The notes below the pieces were generated by a model that did not search any database, was not told where the DNA came from, and saw nothing but the letters and a program-made list of their open reading frames with translations. A stretch of 38,688 nucleotides of DNA, from contig JACOUE010000021.1 in NCBI GenBank assembly GCA_016178045.1, positions 1-38,688 of the forward strand. The letters are read 5' to 3'. Both the position numbers and the translations under genes were made by a program. Shown here in pieces: positions 15,408-24,575 of this stretch. Positions within the stretch are counted from its first letter, which is position 1; every line of letters begins with the position of its first letter. Source of the stretch: Chloroflexota bacterium. Its GTDB lineage: Bacteria > Chloroflexota > Dehalococcoidia > SM23-28-2 > JACOUE01.

Positions 15408-15433
15408 GATGATAGCAGCCCCGTGCTATCATC
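15408..15433. promoter_or_regulatory. Perfect palindrome across the divergent MBL/glycosylase promoters
   Basis: GATGATAGCA, a 6-base loop GCCCCG, then TGCTATCATC: ten perfect pairs. Each arm holds TATCAT, a 5/6 match to the -10 consensus, reading outward towards each divergent gene (plus strand 15427-15432, minus strand 15414-15409). No good -35 is seen for either. It could be a dimeric repressor or activator site controlling both genes. Confidence 0.55.
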
Positions 15434-15442
15434 GGAAGCGGC

Positions 15443-16111
15443 TTGGCCCTACGCGAGAAGCTCCTCGATATCTACGGCCGCCTCTACGACGCCTACGGGC
15501 CCCAGCACTGGTGGCCGGGGGAGACGCCGTTCGAGGTGGTCGTGGGGGCGGTGCTCACCCAGTCGGCGGCGTGGGGGAACGTGGAGAAGGCGCTGGCCAA
15601 CCTGAAGGCGGCGGGCGCCCTCTCGGCGGAGGGGCTGCTGCGGGTGCCGGAGGGGGAATTGGCCCGCCTCGTCTACCCGGCGGGGTACTACAACGCCAAA
15701 GCCCGCAAGCTGAAGGCGTTCGCGGCGCTGCTGTGGGAGCGTTTCGGGGGCGACCTCGACCGCCTCCTCGCGACGCCCGCCGAAGAGCTGCGACCGCTGC
15801 TCCTCTCGACGCACGGGATCGGCCCGGAGACGGCGGACTCGATACTCCTGTACGCGGCCGGCCGGCCCGTCTTCGTAGTCGACACCTACACGCGGCGGCT
15901 GTTCGGGCGGCTGGGCATCCGCCCGGACCGCGACGAATATGCTGCCTGGCAGTCGCTGTTCATCCAGAACCTGCCGCGGCACGCCCGGCTCTTCAACGAG
16001 TACCACGCCCTCATCGTGGAGCACGGGAAAACGATCTGCCGCAGGACGCCGCTCTGCGCCCGCTGCCCGCTGCTGGCCGTGTGCGCCTTCGGCCAGGCCA
16101 CCGCCCGCTGA
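15443..16111 (+). CDS. Endonuclease III-family DNA glycosylase (MagIII-like)
   Basis: Base-excision repair glycosylase of the HhH-GPD superfamily, 222 residues. The helix-hairpin-helix reads LLSTHGIGPETADSILLYA (about 121-139). The catalytic Asp is in VFVVDTYTRRLFGRLG. Where bifunctional EndoIII has GRKTA with a Schiff-base lysine, this protein has GPETA, so it should be monofunctional. The overall pattern, including GIGxETADSIL, is that of the 3-methyladenine glycosylase MagIII group. A C-terminal four-cysteine cluster (ICRRTPLCARCPLLAVC) likely binds a 4Fe-4S cluster. The start is TTG at 15443 with GGAAG upstream, only about 10 bases beyond the putative -10, so the leader is very short. Confidence 0.85.
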   Translation: MALREKLLDIYGRLYDAYGPQHWWPGETPFEVVVGAVLTQSAAWGNVEKALANLKAAGALSAEGLLRVPEGELARLVYPAGYYNAKARKLKAFAALLWERFGGDLDRLLATPAEELRPLLLSTHGIGPETADSILLYAAGRPVFVVDTYTRRLFGRLGIRPDRDEYAAWQSLFIQNLPRHARLFNEYHALIVEHGKTICRRTPLCARCPLLAVCAFGQATAR

Positions 16112-16205
16112 CCTGTCGGGGTGATTTGTCGTTTTTTCACAATGCAGCGTTTGGGCTATAGACGGAACGATGTAACACTCGCGGTGGAACCCCGTCTATA
16201 TTTAT

Positions 16206-16235
16206 GTCCCAAACCCTCCCTTTTGGGCTCGTCAC
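16206..16235 (-). repeat. 30-bp repeat, copy 2 (intergenic)
   Basis: The reverse strand begins GTGACGAGCCCAAAA and ends GGGAGGGTTTGGGAC, matching 12464-12492 with one substitution and one added A. As in copy 1, a GTG opens a frame here (VTSPKGRVWDINIDG, stop after 32 codons). Copy 1 is in a predicted gene start, and this copy is in a structured intergenic region. Confidence 0.7.
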
Positions 16236-16273
16236 AGGAAGGCTTACCGGCAAGCTCTTCCTGTGATGCTTTT
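16232..16273 (+). terminator. Strong intrinsic terminator after the glycosylase gene
   Basis: TCACAGGAAG (16232-16241) pairs perfectly with CTTCCTGTGA (16257-16266). The loop itself can extend by GCTT/AAGC with one bulged base. ATGC then TTTTT follow immediately. It ends transcription from the plus-strand glycosylase gene or from the candidate RNA. Confidence 0.75.
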
Positions 16274-16282
16274 TAGGGCAGT

Positions 16283-16317
16283 TAACGCCGTCCGATTTCG
16301 GGCGGCGTTAGCGCTTT
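16283..16317 (+). terminator. Second hairpin terminator upstream of the YchF-like gene
   Basis: TAACGCCG (16283-16290) pairs with CGGCGTTA (16303-16310), and the inner CCGA pairs with TCGG, leaving a tight loop. GCGCTTTT follows. It lies only about 30 bases before the next start codon, so it could also act as an attenuator for that gene. Confidence 0.6.
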
Positions 16318-16345
16318 TCCTGGCCGTGCGATAATCGAGGGCGGT

Positions 16346-17440
16346 ATGGACCTCGCCATCGTGGGCCTCCCTCTGAGCGGAAAGACTACCCTCTTTCAGG
16401 CCCTGGCCGGGCCCCACGCCCAGCGCGACGGCGGCCGCCAGGCAGACGCCCGCAGGGAGCATGTCGCGGTGGTCAGGACACCGGACGAGCGGCTGGAGAA
16501 GCTCGCCGCCCTCTTCCAGTCGAAGAAGGTGACGCCCGCCGAGGTACGCCTGCACGATCTGCCCGCTCCCCTGGAGCGGGGTGCCGCCCTGTCCGGCGAA
16601 GCGGCCTCTTCGCTGGGCCAGGCCGACGCCATCGTCCACGTGGTGCGGGCCTTCCAGCGCGAGGACGTGCCCCACCCGGAGGGGAGCGTCGACCCCCACC
16701 GCGACGTCGAGGCGCTGAACCTGGAGCTCGCCTACCACGACCTCGCCATCATCGAGAGGCGACTGGAGAAGCTGGACACCGTCGTCCGCTCGGCCCGGCC
16801 GGGCGAGCGGGAGGCGGGCCTGCGGGAGCAGCAGCTCCTCCGGCGGCTGAAGGAACGGCTGGAGCAGGACGAGCCCCTGCGCGGACAAGTCACTGACGAA
16901 TCGGAGATGCGGCAGCTGGCCGGGTACGGCCTGCTCACCCTGAAGCCGGTGCTCCTGCTGGTCAACATCGACGAGGGGGACGGGGGCCGCACGGCGGAGG
17001 TCGAGGCGGAGTTCCGCAGCCGGCACCCGGGGCCGCAGACGGAGGTCGTGGCCCTGTGCGCGAAGCTGGAGGCGGAGCTGGCCGAGCTTCCGGAGGACGA
17101 GACCGCCGCCTTCCGCCACGAGCTGGGCGTCGCGGACAACGGGGCGGGCCGACTGCTATCGGCGGCCTACCGGCTGCTCGACCTGGTCACGTTCTACACC
17201 GTGGTGGGCGACGAGTGCCGCGCCTGGCCCGTGCCCAAGGCGACGACAGCGCTGGCGGCGGCCGGCCGCATCCACACCGACATGGAGCGCGGCTTCATCC
17301 GGGCGGAGGTGATCCCCTGGGACCGCTTGCTGGAGCAGGGCTCCCTGGCGGAGGCCAAGAAGCACGGCCTCCTGCGCACCGAGGGTAAGCAGTACGCCGT
17401 GCAGGACGGCGACGTCCTGCACATCCTGTTTCACGTCTAG
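16346..17440 (+). CDS. Divergent YchF/OLA1-like P-loop NTPase
   Basis: 364 residues, the length of YchF, an Obg-family ATPase/GTPase that binds ribosomes and responds to oxidative stress. The P-loop is GLPLSGKTT (7-15). The usual DIAGLVKGAS segment (G3) reads DLPAPLERGA at 71-80, so the conserved glycine is gone and the GEGLGN stretch after it is missing. DAIVHVVRAF fits YchF. The G4-like position is NIDE (207-210), close to YchF NVAE. The C-terminal TGS domain is clear (FYTVVGDECRAWPVPK, then GRIHTDMERGFIRAEVI and LHILFHV). So the scaffold is YchF but the switch region is altered. This may be a second, specialised paralog. Convergent with trmO. Confidence 0.8.
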   Translation: MDLAIVGLPLSGKTTLFQALAGPHAQRDGGRQADARREHVAVVRTPDERLEKLAALFQSKKVTPAEVRLHDLPAPLERGAALSGEAASSLGQADAIVHVVRAFQREDVPHPEGSVDPHRDVEALNLELAYHDLAIIERRLEKLDTVVRSARPGEREAGLREQQLLRRLKERLEQDEPLRGQVTDESEMRQLAGYGLLTLKPVLLLVNIDEGDGGRTAEVEAEFRSRHPGPQTEVVALCAKLEAELAELPEDETAAFRHELGVADNGAGRLLSAAYRLLDLVTFYTVVGDECRAWPVPKATTALAAAGRIHTDMERGFIRAEVIPWDRLLEQGSLAEAKKHGLLRTEGKQYAVQDGDVLHILFHV

Positions 17441-17457
17441 CGACCCGCCTCGCCGCG

Positions 17458-17988
17458 CTAGCCGCCCCACTTCGACCGAATGCCTCCACGCAGGCCGGCG
17501 ACCCACTCCGGGACGCGGGCATCGGCGACGCCGTCGTAGAACGGGAGGTACGGCTTCAGGTCCAGCACCGGCGTCCCGTCGATGGCGTCGAGGCCCCGCA
17601 CTTTGAGGACGTTCCCCTTTATCCCCAGCAGCTGCACCACCGTGCAGCCTATGGGGTTCGGCCGGATCTGGCTGCGGGTGGCGAGGACGCCCTGCAGAGG
17701 GTACTCCGGCTTGTCCATCGGGTGGAGGCGCAGCTTGGAGCCGCGGACATCCTCGGGGATGGCGTGCAACCAGGTGAGCACGATGAGGTGCGAGTAGTCG
17801 GACAGGCCGAGAAGCGCTTCGGCGAGCTCCGGCTTGAGCACGACCTCCGAGGTCACGCTCTCCCAGCCGCGCGGTCTCGTCTTCTTGACGCGGTTGCGCA
17901 CCCGTCCAATGGGGCCGATGGTGACCGGAGACAGCGGCCCGGGCTCCGGCGGGGCCCCGGCCAGCAGCTTTCGCAGGCGGTCCAGCAT
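17458..17988 (-). CDS. trmO: tRNA N6-threonylcarbamoyladenosine methyltransferase TrmO (TsaA/YaeB family)
   Basis: 176 residues of the TrmO beta-barrel family, which uses S-adenosylmethionine to methylate t6A37 in some tRNA-Thr. Family features: PIGRVRNRVKKTRPRGWE, the DYSHLIVLTWLHAI strand, RLHPMDKPEYPLQGVLATRSQIRPNPIG and VLKVRGLDAIDGTPVLDLKPYLP. The RSPxRPNPIG signature appears as RSQIRPNPIGCT. The N-terminal 20 residues are extra. The ATG at 17988 has AAGGAGG six bases upstream, so the longer frame is rejected. It lies 22 bases downstream of the GH63 gene on the same strand; a functional link is not apparent. Confidence 0.88.
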   Translation of the reverse strand: MLDRLRKLLAGAPPEPGPLSPVTIGPIGRVRNRVKKTRPRGWESVTSEVVLKPELAEALLGLSDYSHLIVLTWLHAIPEDVRGSKLRLHPMDKPEYPLQGVLATRSQIRPNPIGCTVVQLLGIKGNVLKVRGLDAIDGTPVLDLKPYLPFYDGVADARVPEWVAGLRGGIRSKWGG

Positions 17989-18010
17989 GACGGCCTCCTT
18001 CTTACCTCGC

Positions 18011-19345
18011 TCACTCTCGCTTCGACTTCCGCCCTCGCCCCCTACCCTTCGCCGGCTCCAGCATGTCGACGACAAGGGTGGACCAGCCGAAGGCGCGGGC
18101 GCCGTGGGGCCGGCCCGTATAGGGGTTATAGAACTCGCGGAAGCCGCCCTTCTCCACCAGCTCCCGCGTCCGCCTTGCGATGGTGGCGGCGATGTCGCCG
18201 AAGCCGTGCTTCTGGAGCCCCCGAACGATGAACCAGTTGATACAGACCCAGGTGGGCCCGCGCCACAGTCCCGACTCCAGCGGCGAGCGGAACGAAGGAT
18301 CGAAGGCGGGCTCGCCGACGGCGCAGGTGGGCAGGGGGTAGGGTAACCAGAACTGCCGCTCGTCCAGCACGTACTCCTTCACCAGCCGCTCGGCTTCTGC
18401 GGCGGGAATGTCGTCCAGGATAAGGGGGAAGAGGCCGCTCACCGTCTTCACCGGGGCGATCTTCTCGCTCCTGGAGTAGAGGTCGTAGTAGAAGCCGTCG
18501 GGCCCACGGCAGCGCTCGAGGACCGCCCGCTCCACCCGCTTCGCCCGGTCGTCGTAGAGGCGGGCCTTCGCGGGGTCACCCTGCTTCTTCCAGAGCCGCG
18601 AGAGGCTAGCCAGGCCCTGGGCGTAGATGCAGTTATAGGCTACGTCCTCCACATTGAAGCGGTCGAGCCGGAAGATGAGGGGGAGGTTGTAGTTGAGCAT
18701 CCGGTTCCACAGGTCGAGCGTGCGCACGGCCAGGACGGTGCCCGTGGCCCAGGGCCGCCCGTGAGCGGCGCCGAATGGCCTACCCGAGGCGAGCTTCGCC
18801 GTGCCCAAGACGACGTCGTACGACGGCTTGTGGTCCAGGCCCGACTCGTACGGGTGGATGATGGAGACGAGGCCGTCGCCGTCGGGGTCGCGGCGGCGGG
18901 CGAGCCAGCGGTAAAAGCGCTCGACGGCGGGGAGCGTCTCCGCCAGGAAGGCGCCGTCGCCGCTCCGCTCGTGCACGATCTCGAGGGCGGTTGCCAGCAC
19001 GGGCGGCTGCACCAGCTGGGAACGCACGGGATGGAGAAGGGCGCGGCTGTGGAGGTAGAAGCGATAGGGGTAGATGGCCCGCTTGTCCCAGCAGACGCGG
19101 TGGGGGATGCGGCCGTCGCGAGCCTGGGCACGGAGGAGCGTCCGCAGCTCCTCCTTCGCCTGCGCCAGGTCGAAGTAGGTCCAGACCACGGCGTGGAAGC
19201 AGGAGTCCCAGAACCACTGGTAGGGGTAGGTGATGCTGGAGGGGACGCAGAAGGAGTACGGCTGGCCGTCGAACGGGGATACACCCTGGCGGAGGTTGCC
19301 GCTGAGGAGGCGGTGCGCCGCCTCCCGCAGCTCTTCGTCGGTCAT
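18011..19345 (-). CDS. GH63-type glycoside hydrolase (glucosylglycerate/mannosylglycerate hydrolase-like)
   Basis: 444-residue (alpha/alpha)6-barrel hydrolase. Family signatures: YQWFWDSCFHA (about 42-52, with D47), HPYESGLDHKPSYD (165-178, general-acid Asp171), GLWRGPTWVCINW and REFYNPYTG followed by GARAFGWSTLVVDML (base Glu404). These match mycobacterial-type glucosylglycerate hydrolase and related GH63 enzymes that recycle the compatible solutes glucosylglycerate or mannosylglycerate. Trehalase-like activity is the main alternative. No signal peptide, so cytoplasmic. The basic tail GRGRGRKSKRE is odd. No solute synthase gene is in the window. Confidence 0.85.
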   Translation of the reverse strand: MTDEELREAAHRLLSGNLRQGVSPFDGQPYSFCVPSSITYPYQWFWDSCFHAVVWTYFDLAQAKEELRTLLRAQARDGRIPHRVCWDKRAIYPYRFYLHSRALLHPVRSQLVQPPVLATALEIVHERSGDGAFLAETLPAVERFYRWLARRRDPDGDGLVSIIHPYESGLDHKPSYDVVLGTAKLASGRPFGAAHGRPWATGTVLAVRTLDLWNRMLNYNLPLIFRLDRFNVEDVAYNCIYAQGLASLSRLWKKQGDPAKARLYDDRAKRVERAVLERCRGPDGFYYDLYSRSEKIAPVKTVSGLFPLILDDIPAAEAERLVKEYVLDERQFWLPYPLPTCAVGEPAFDPSFRSPLESGLWRGPTWVCINWFIVRGLQKHGFGDIAATIARRTRELVEKGGFREFYNPYTGRPHGARAFGWSTLVVDMLEPAKGRGRGRKSKRE

Positions 19346-19449
19346 GGCGACGGCGATTATAGCAGGGCTACAGGTTCAATCCAGAGTTAGCCTAAGCGGG
19401 CGGGAAAGCGTTTCGTCTAGTAGGGGCGGGCCCGGCATGCCGGAGGGGG

Positions 19450-21422
<1,973 letters not shown>

Positions 21423-21448
21423 GAGCAACACCGAGGGAAGCTCCCTCC

Positions 21449-22129
21449 GTGTCCGAACAGTCTGACCATCAGCGCGTAGCCGAGCACCTGCTCCAGCTGT
21501 ACGGCGGCGACCCCTTCGCCCACGTCTACCAGGCTTCGAACAACCACCGCGAGGCCCACGGTCCCGACTGCGGCGTCTACCCCTCCGAGCCCCAGAAGAT
21601 GCGACTGCTCAACACGATCGTGCGGGCGGCCGGCGGCAGGCGGGTGCTGGAGATCGGCTGCGGCCTGGGCTACAGCGCCCTCTGGCTCGCCGACGCCGTC
21701 AGCCGAGACGGTGTCGTAGAGACGATCGACCGTTTCCCGGAGCACATCGACCTGGCCCGCCGGTTCGCCGTCGACGCCGGCATGGATGGCTGCATCCAGT
21801 TCCACGCCGGCGAGGCAGCGGACATCCTCCCGGCCCTCTCCGGCCCGTACGACGTCATCCACGACGACGGCTGGTTCGGCCGGGAGCCGCCCTACTTCGA
21901 GCGCGTGGTGGCGTTGCTGCGCCCGGGCGGGCTGCTGGTGATGTCGAACTGGTTCCTGCTGGAGCAGGCCATCACCGGAGAGCCGTCCATGGACTGGAGC
22001 CAGTTCGCCGGGCGCGACTGGGCGAAGGCCGTGACCTCCTACGCCCAGAAGTTGGTCGCGCGGCCGGACCTGCACGTCTCCTTCATGCTTAGCCCCGCCT
22101 GGGTCGCCCTGGCGGTGAAGGCCGAGTGA
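21449..22129 (+). CDS. SAM-dependent methyltransferase, O-methyltransferase-like
   Basis: 226-residue class I methyltransferase. SAM-binding motif I is [19 protein letters not shown], followed by the acidic loop [18 protein letters not shown] and [31 protein letters not shown]. The arrangement recalls catechol/caffeoyl-CoA-type O-methyltransferases, though the metal-binding DAxK set is not clear (HDDGWF instead). The start is GTG at 21449, 26 bases after gyrB, with GGGAAG upstream. Its stop overlaps the next gene by four bases. The substrate is unknown. Confidence 0.78.
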   Translation: MSEQSDHQRVAEHLLQLYGGDPFAHVYQASNNHREAHGPDCGVYPSEPQKMRLLNTIVRAAGGRRVLEIGCGLGYSALWLADAVSRDGVVETIDRFPEHIDLARRFAVDAGMDGCIQFHAGEAADILPALSGPYDVIHDDGWFGREPPYFERVVALLRPGGLLVMSNWFLLEQAITGEPSMDWSQFAGRDWAKAVTSYAQKLVARPDLHVSFMLSPAWVALAVKAE

Positions 22130-22554
22130 CCGCCCTCATCGTCGAGACGACGGCGGGGGAGGAGTGCCCGGTCGACTTCCAAGGGGACACGGCGGTACTG
22201 GTCTACTTCCTGTCGTTCGCGGCGGCGGAGCGGTTCGGCGCCCAGCACGAGCTGGCCCAGGTCGCCGCCGCCCTCAAGCGCCAGCTCCGCATCGACCTGG
22301 CGCCCCTCCTCAAGTTCTCCGACGCCGTCCCCGAGGACGCCCGCGACATCGAGGAGCTGGAGGCGATCTGGCAGGACGCCGCCCCCCTGGAGGCGGCCGC
22401 CCGCCTGGCGGCCGATGCTATCGACGGCACGCCGAAGCTGCGAGAGCTAGCGCAGGACTACGCCGGCCTGTTGGAGCGGCTGCGGGAGCTGGCGGAGATC
22501 GCCCGCTGGGCGGCGGAGCGAGCCGCGAAGGTGCGGCTGACCTATATCCTCTAG
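22126..22554 (+). CDS. Hypothetical protein coupled to the methyltransferase
   Basis: 142 residues, family not recognised. The N-terminal part (ECPVDFQGDTAVLVYFLSFAAAERFG) is mixed. The rest is helical, rich in Ala, Leu and Glu, with heptad-like stretches (LEAAARLAADAIDG, YAGLLERLRELAEIARWAAERAA), suggesting a coiled-coil or helical bundle. No cysteines beyond one near the N-terminus, no membrane helix. Start overlaps the methyltransferase stop in GTGA, so the two products are probably made in fixed ratio and may form a complex. Its end overlaps the convergent nadD stop by four bases. Confidence 0.65.
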   Translation: MTALIVETTAGEECPVDFQGDTAVLVYFLSFAAAERFGAQHELAQVAAALKRQLRIDLAPLLKFSDAVPEDARDIEELEAIWQDAAPLEAAARLAADAIDGTPKLRELAQDYAGLLERLRELAEIARWAAERAAKVRLTYIL

Positions 22555-23156
22555 CGGTACAGCCCCTGCTCGCGGATATAGCCTTCGACCACGCCGGGCA
22601 CCAGGTACCGTATCGAGCGGCCGGTGCGCAGGCGCTCGCGGATGTCGCTGGCGCTGATGTCGATGCGGGGCATATCCAGCCAGACGATCCGCTCCGAGAT
22701 GCCCGGCAGGCTTGCGTCCAGCGCCTCCAGCGACCGCGCCTCCAGCTCGCCGCGGGGGGCCACCGCCAGCCCCGCCAGCTCGACGATGCGTTCCGGCCGG
22801 TGCCAGTTGGGGAGGTCCAGCAGCGCGTCCTGCCCCAGGATGAAGAACGCATCAGACCCCGGCGACAGCGCCTGGGCCAGCCCCTCCAGCGTATCCGCGG
22901 TGAAGGACGGCCCCTCCTGATCCACCTCGACGCCGCTCACCTCAAAGGGGCTGTCCGCCAGGGCGAGGCGCACCATGTTCATGCGGTGGACGGCGCGGGT
23001 GATGCTGCGGTCCGCCTTGCGCCAGGGGTCGCCCGCGGGCACGAAGACCACCCGGTGAAGGCGGAGGGTCTCGCGGGCGTGCTCGGCCAGGACCAAGTGC
23101 CCCAGGTGGACTGGGTCGAAAGTGCCGCCGAGCACCCCCAGCCTCACCCTTCCCAC
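22551..23156 (-). CDS. nadD: Nicotinate-nucleotide adenylyltransferase
   Basis: Converts nicotinate mononucleotide and ATP to deamido-NAD. The 201 residues start with LGVLGGTFDPVHLGHLVLAEHA, holding the GxxxPxHxGH nucleotidyltransferase motif. VVFVPAGDPWRK, VEVDQEGPSFTADTL, FFILGQDALLDLPNWHRPERI and the ISASDIRERLRTGRSIRYLVP signature follow. Length and motifs are those of bacterial NadD. It lies downstream of obgE, whose 3' end overlaps the nadD start by 13 bases, a common obgE-nadD arrangement in Gram-positive lineages. Confidence 0.95.
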   Translation of the reverse strand: MGRVRLGVLGGTFDPVHLGHLVLAEHARETLRLHRVVFVPAGDPWRKADRSITRAVHRMNMVRLALADSPFEVSGVEVDQEGPSFTADTLEGLAQALSPGSDAFFILGQDALLDLPNWHRPERIVELAGLAVAPRGELEARSLEALDASLPGISERIVWLDMPRIDISASDIRERLRTGRSIRYLVPGVVEGYIREQGLYR

Positions 23157-24406
23157 TCCACTTCCAGCCCGCCGAAGCGAACCGTGTCGCCCGGGCGGGC
23201 ACCGGCGCGGCGCAGGGCACCCACGACCCCCATCCGGCCCAAGCGTCGCCAGAACTCGGCACGGCCTTCCTCCACCTCCACGGGCATCATCTCAGCGAAG
23301 GTGACCACGCGCTCTCCCTCTACCCTGAAGCCGCTGTCATCGTGCGAGACGCGGAAGCCGCCCTTGGGCCGGCCCTTCGCCTCCGGCGGCACAGGGGCAG
23401 CCTCCGGCGGAGCCCGCTCTCCGGCCAGGAGGCCCGCCAGCCGTTCCAGGAGATTATCGACTCCCTCACCGCTGGCGGCGGAGATAAACAGCGGGTCGAC
23501 GCTGCGCCCCTCCAGGGCACGCCTCACCTCAGGCACGCGCTTCCTCACCTCCGCCAGGTCCAGCTTGTTCACCGCCACGACCTGATCTTTGGCCGCGAGC
23601 CGCTCGTCGTACTGGCGGAGCTCGGCATTAACGGCGTCCATACCGGCCAGGACGTCCTCATCCCTGCCGTCCAGCAGGTGAACCAGCAGGCGCGTGCGCT
23701 CCACGTGCCGCAGGAACTCCAGGCCCAAGCCTGCCCCGCGGTGGGCCCCCTCGATGAGCCCGGGGATATCGGCGAGAACAAAGCTGGTCCCGCCCACCAT
23801 GGCCACGCCCAGCGACGGCTCCAACGTGGTGAAGGGGTAATCTCCAACTTTCGGGTGGCCTGCCGTAGTTGTCCCCAGCAGCGTCGACTTTCCCACATTC
23901 GGCAGGCCGATTATCCCCACATCTGCCAACAGCTTCAGCTCCAGGATCAACACCGCTTCCCCACCACGCCCGCCCCTCTGGGCTATGCGCGGGGCCTGAT
24001 AGGTCGCCGTGGCGAACCGGGCGTTGCCCCAGCCACCCAAGCCCCCCCAAGCCACCGTGAGCACCTGGCCGTCCTCCACCAGATCACCCACGAGTTGCCC
24101 CTCACGACGATCCGCCTTTCGCCACACCTGTGTCCCCGCAGGCACCCGCGCGTACTCGCTCTGTCCGCGCGCGCCGTGCAGACCGGAGCCCTTCCCATGC
24201 ACTCCCCGCCCCGCCTGGTACGTCTTCCTCCTCGCCACCTCGTACAGCGTGCTCATCCCACCGTCCACCATCAAATACACACTTCCCCCGTCTCCACCGT
24301 CACCCCCGTCAGGTCCCCCTCTCGGCACAAACTTCTCTCGGCGAAAGCTAACACAGCCATTGCCGCCGTTCCCGCCCTTGACGACGATCTGTACTCGATC
24401 TATCAT
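23144..24406 (-). CDS. obgE: Obg GTPase
   Basis: Ribosome-assembly and stress GTPase with the full Obg layout in 420 residues. The glycine-rich N-terminal domain occupies about 1-158 (KGGNGGNGCVSFRREKFVPRG and later AWGGLGGWGNARFATATYQAP). G1 is GLPNVGKST (167-175), G3 is DIPGLIEGAHRGAGLG, G4 is NKLD, and G5-like is SAASGEG. The C-terminal OCT domain runs from about 345 (FRVSHDDSGFRVEGERV, then GARPGDTVRFGGLEVEW). It starts at the ATG at 24406 and ends in the beginning of nadD. Essential gene in most bacteria. Confidence 0.96.
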   Translation of the reverse strand: MIDRVQIVVKGGNGGNGCVSFRREKFVPRGGPDGGDGGDGGSVYLMVDGGMSTLYEVARRKTYQAGRGVHGKGSGLHGARGQSEYARVPAGTQVWRKADRREGQLVGDLVEDGQVLTVAWGGLGGWGNARFATATYQAPRIAQRGGRGGEAVLILELKLLADVGIIGLPNVGKSTLLGTTTAGHPKVGDYPFTTLEPSLGVAMVGGTSFVLADIPGLIEGAHRGAGLGLEFLRHVERTRLLVHLLDGRDEDVLAGMDAVNAELRQYDERLAAKDQVVAVNKLDLAEVRKRVPEVRRALEGRSVDPLFISAASGEGVDNLLERLAGLLAGERAPPEAAPVPPEAKGRPKGGFRVSHDDSGFRVEGERVVTFAEMMPVEVEEGRAEFWRRLGRMGVVGALRRAGARPGDTVRFGGLEVEWEG

Positions 24407-24575
24407 GCTGCCTCACAATAGATGATTATACGGCCTGTGTCCTAGTTAGTTAGTAGGAGACGGTATTAGGGGCGTGGAGAGGGTGGAAATGACAGAGACG
24501 GGGCGGTAATGCGGGAGACGTGTCGAAGGGCATGGGACTAGGGTGGAGAAGGGTGGAGAGGCGCGATGTTGGGGC

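Larger units (their letters stand above)
16150..16273 (+). ncRNA. Candidate structured RNA ending in an intrinsic terminator
   Basis: No gene fills 16112-16345. From 16150 the DNA can form a nested stem: TTTGGG with CCCAAA (16208-16213), and inside it TATAGACGG (16157-16165) with CCGTCTATA (16192-16200). A terminator-grade hairpin follows at 16232-16266 with five Ts. No clear promoter is visible. A three-prime regulatory RNA, an attenuator or a processed end of the glycosylase mRNA are alternatives. On the other strand a 32-codon frame from GTG 16235 crosses the same DNA. Confidence 0.3.

Noticed and set aside
13000-16161. Very long open frame (1053 codons) on the plus strand
   Set aside because: It is the antisense shadow of xdhC, the VOC gene and the MBL gene in GC-rich DNA; the minus-strand genes have clear family motifs and this frame has none.
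16175-16195. GCGGTGGAACCCCG resembles the T-box core (AGGGTGGNACCGCG)
   Set aside because: Only the centre matches, the flanking bases that build the antiterminator differ, there is no room for a specifier stem without running into the upstream gene, and the downstream gene is not a synthetase or amino-acid gene.
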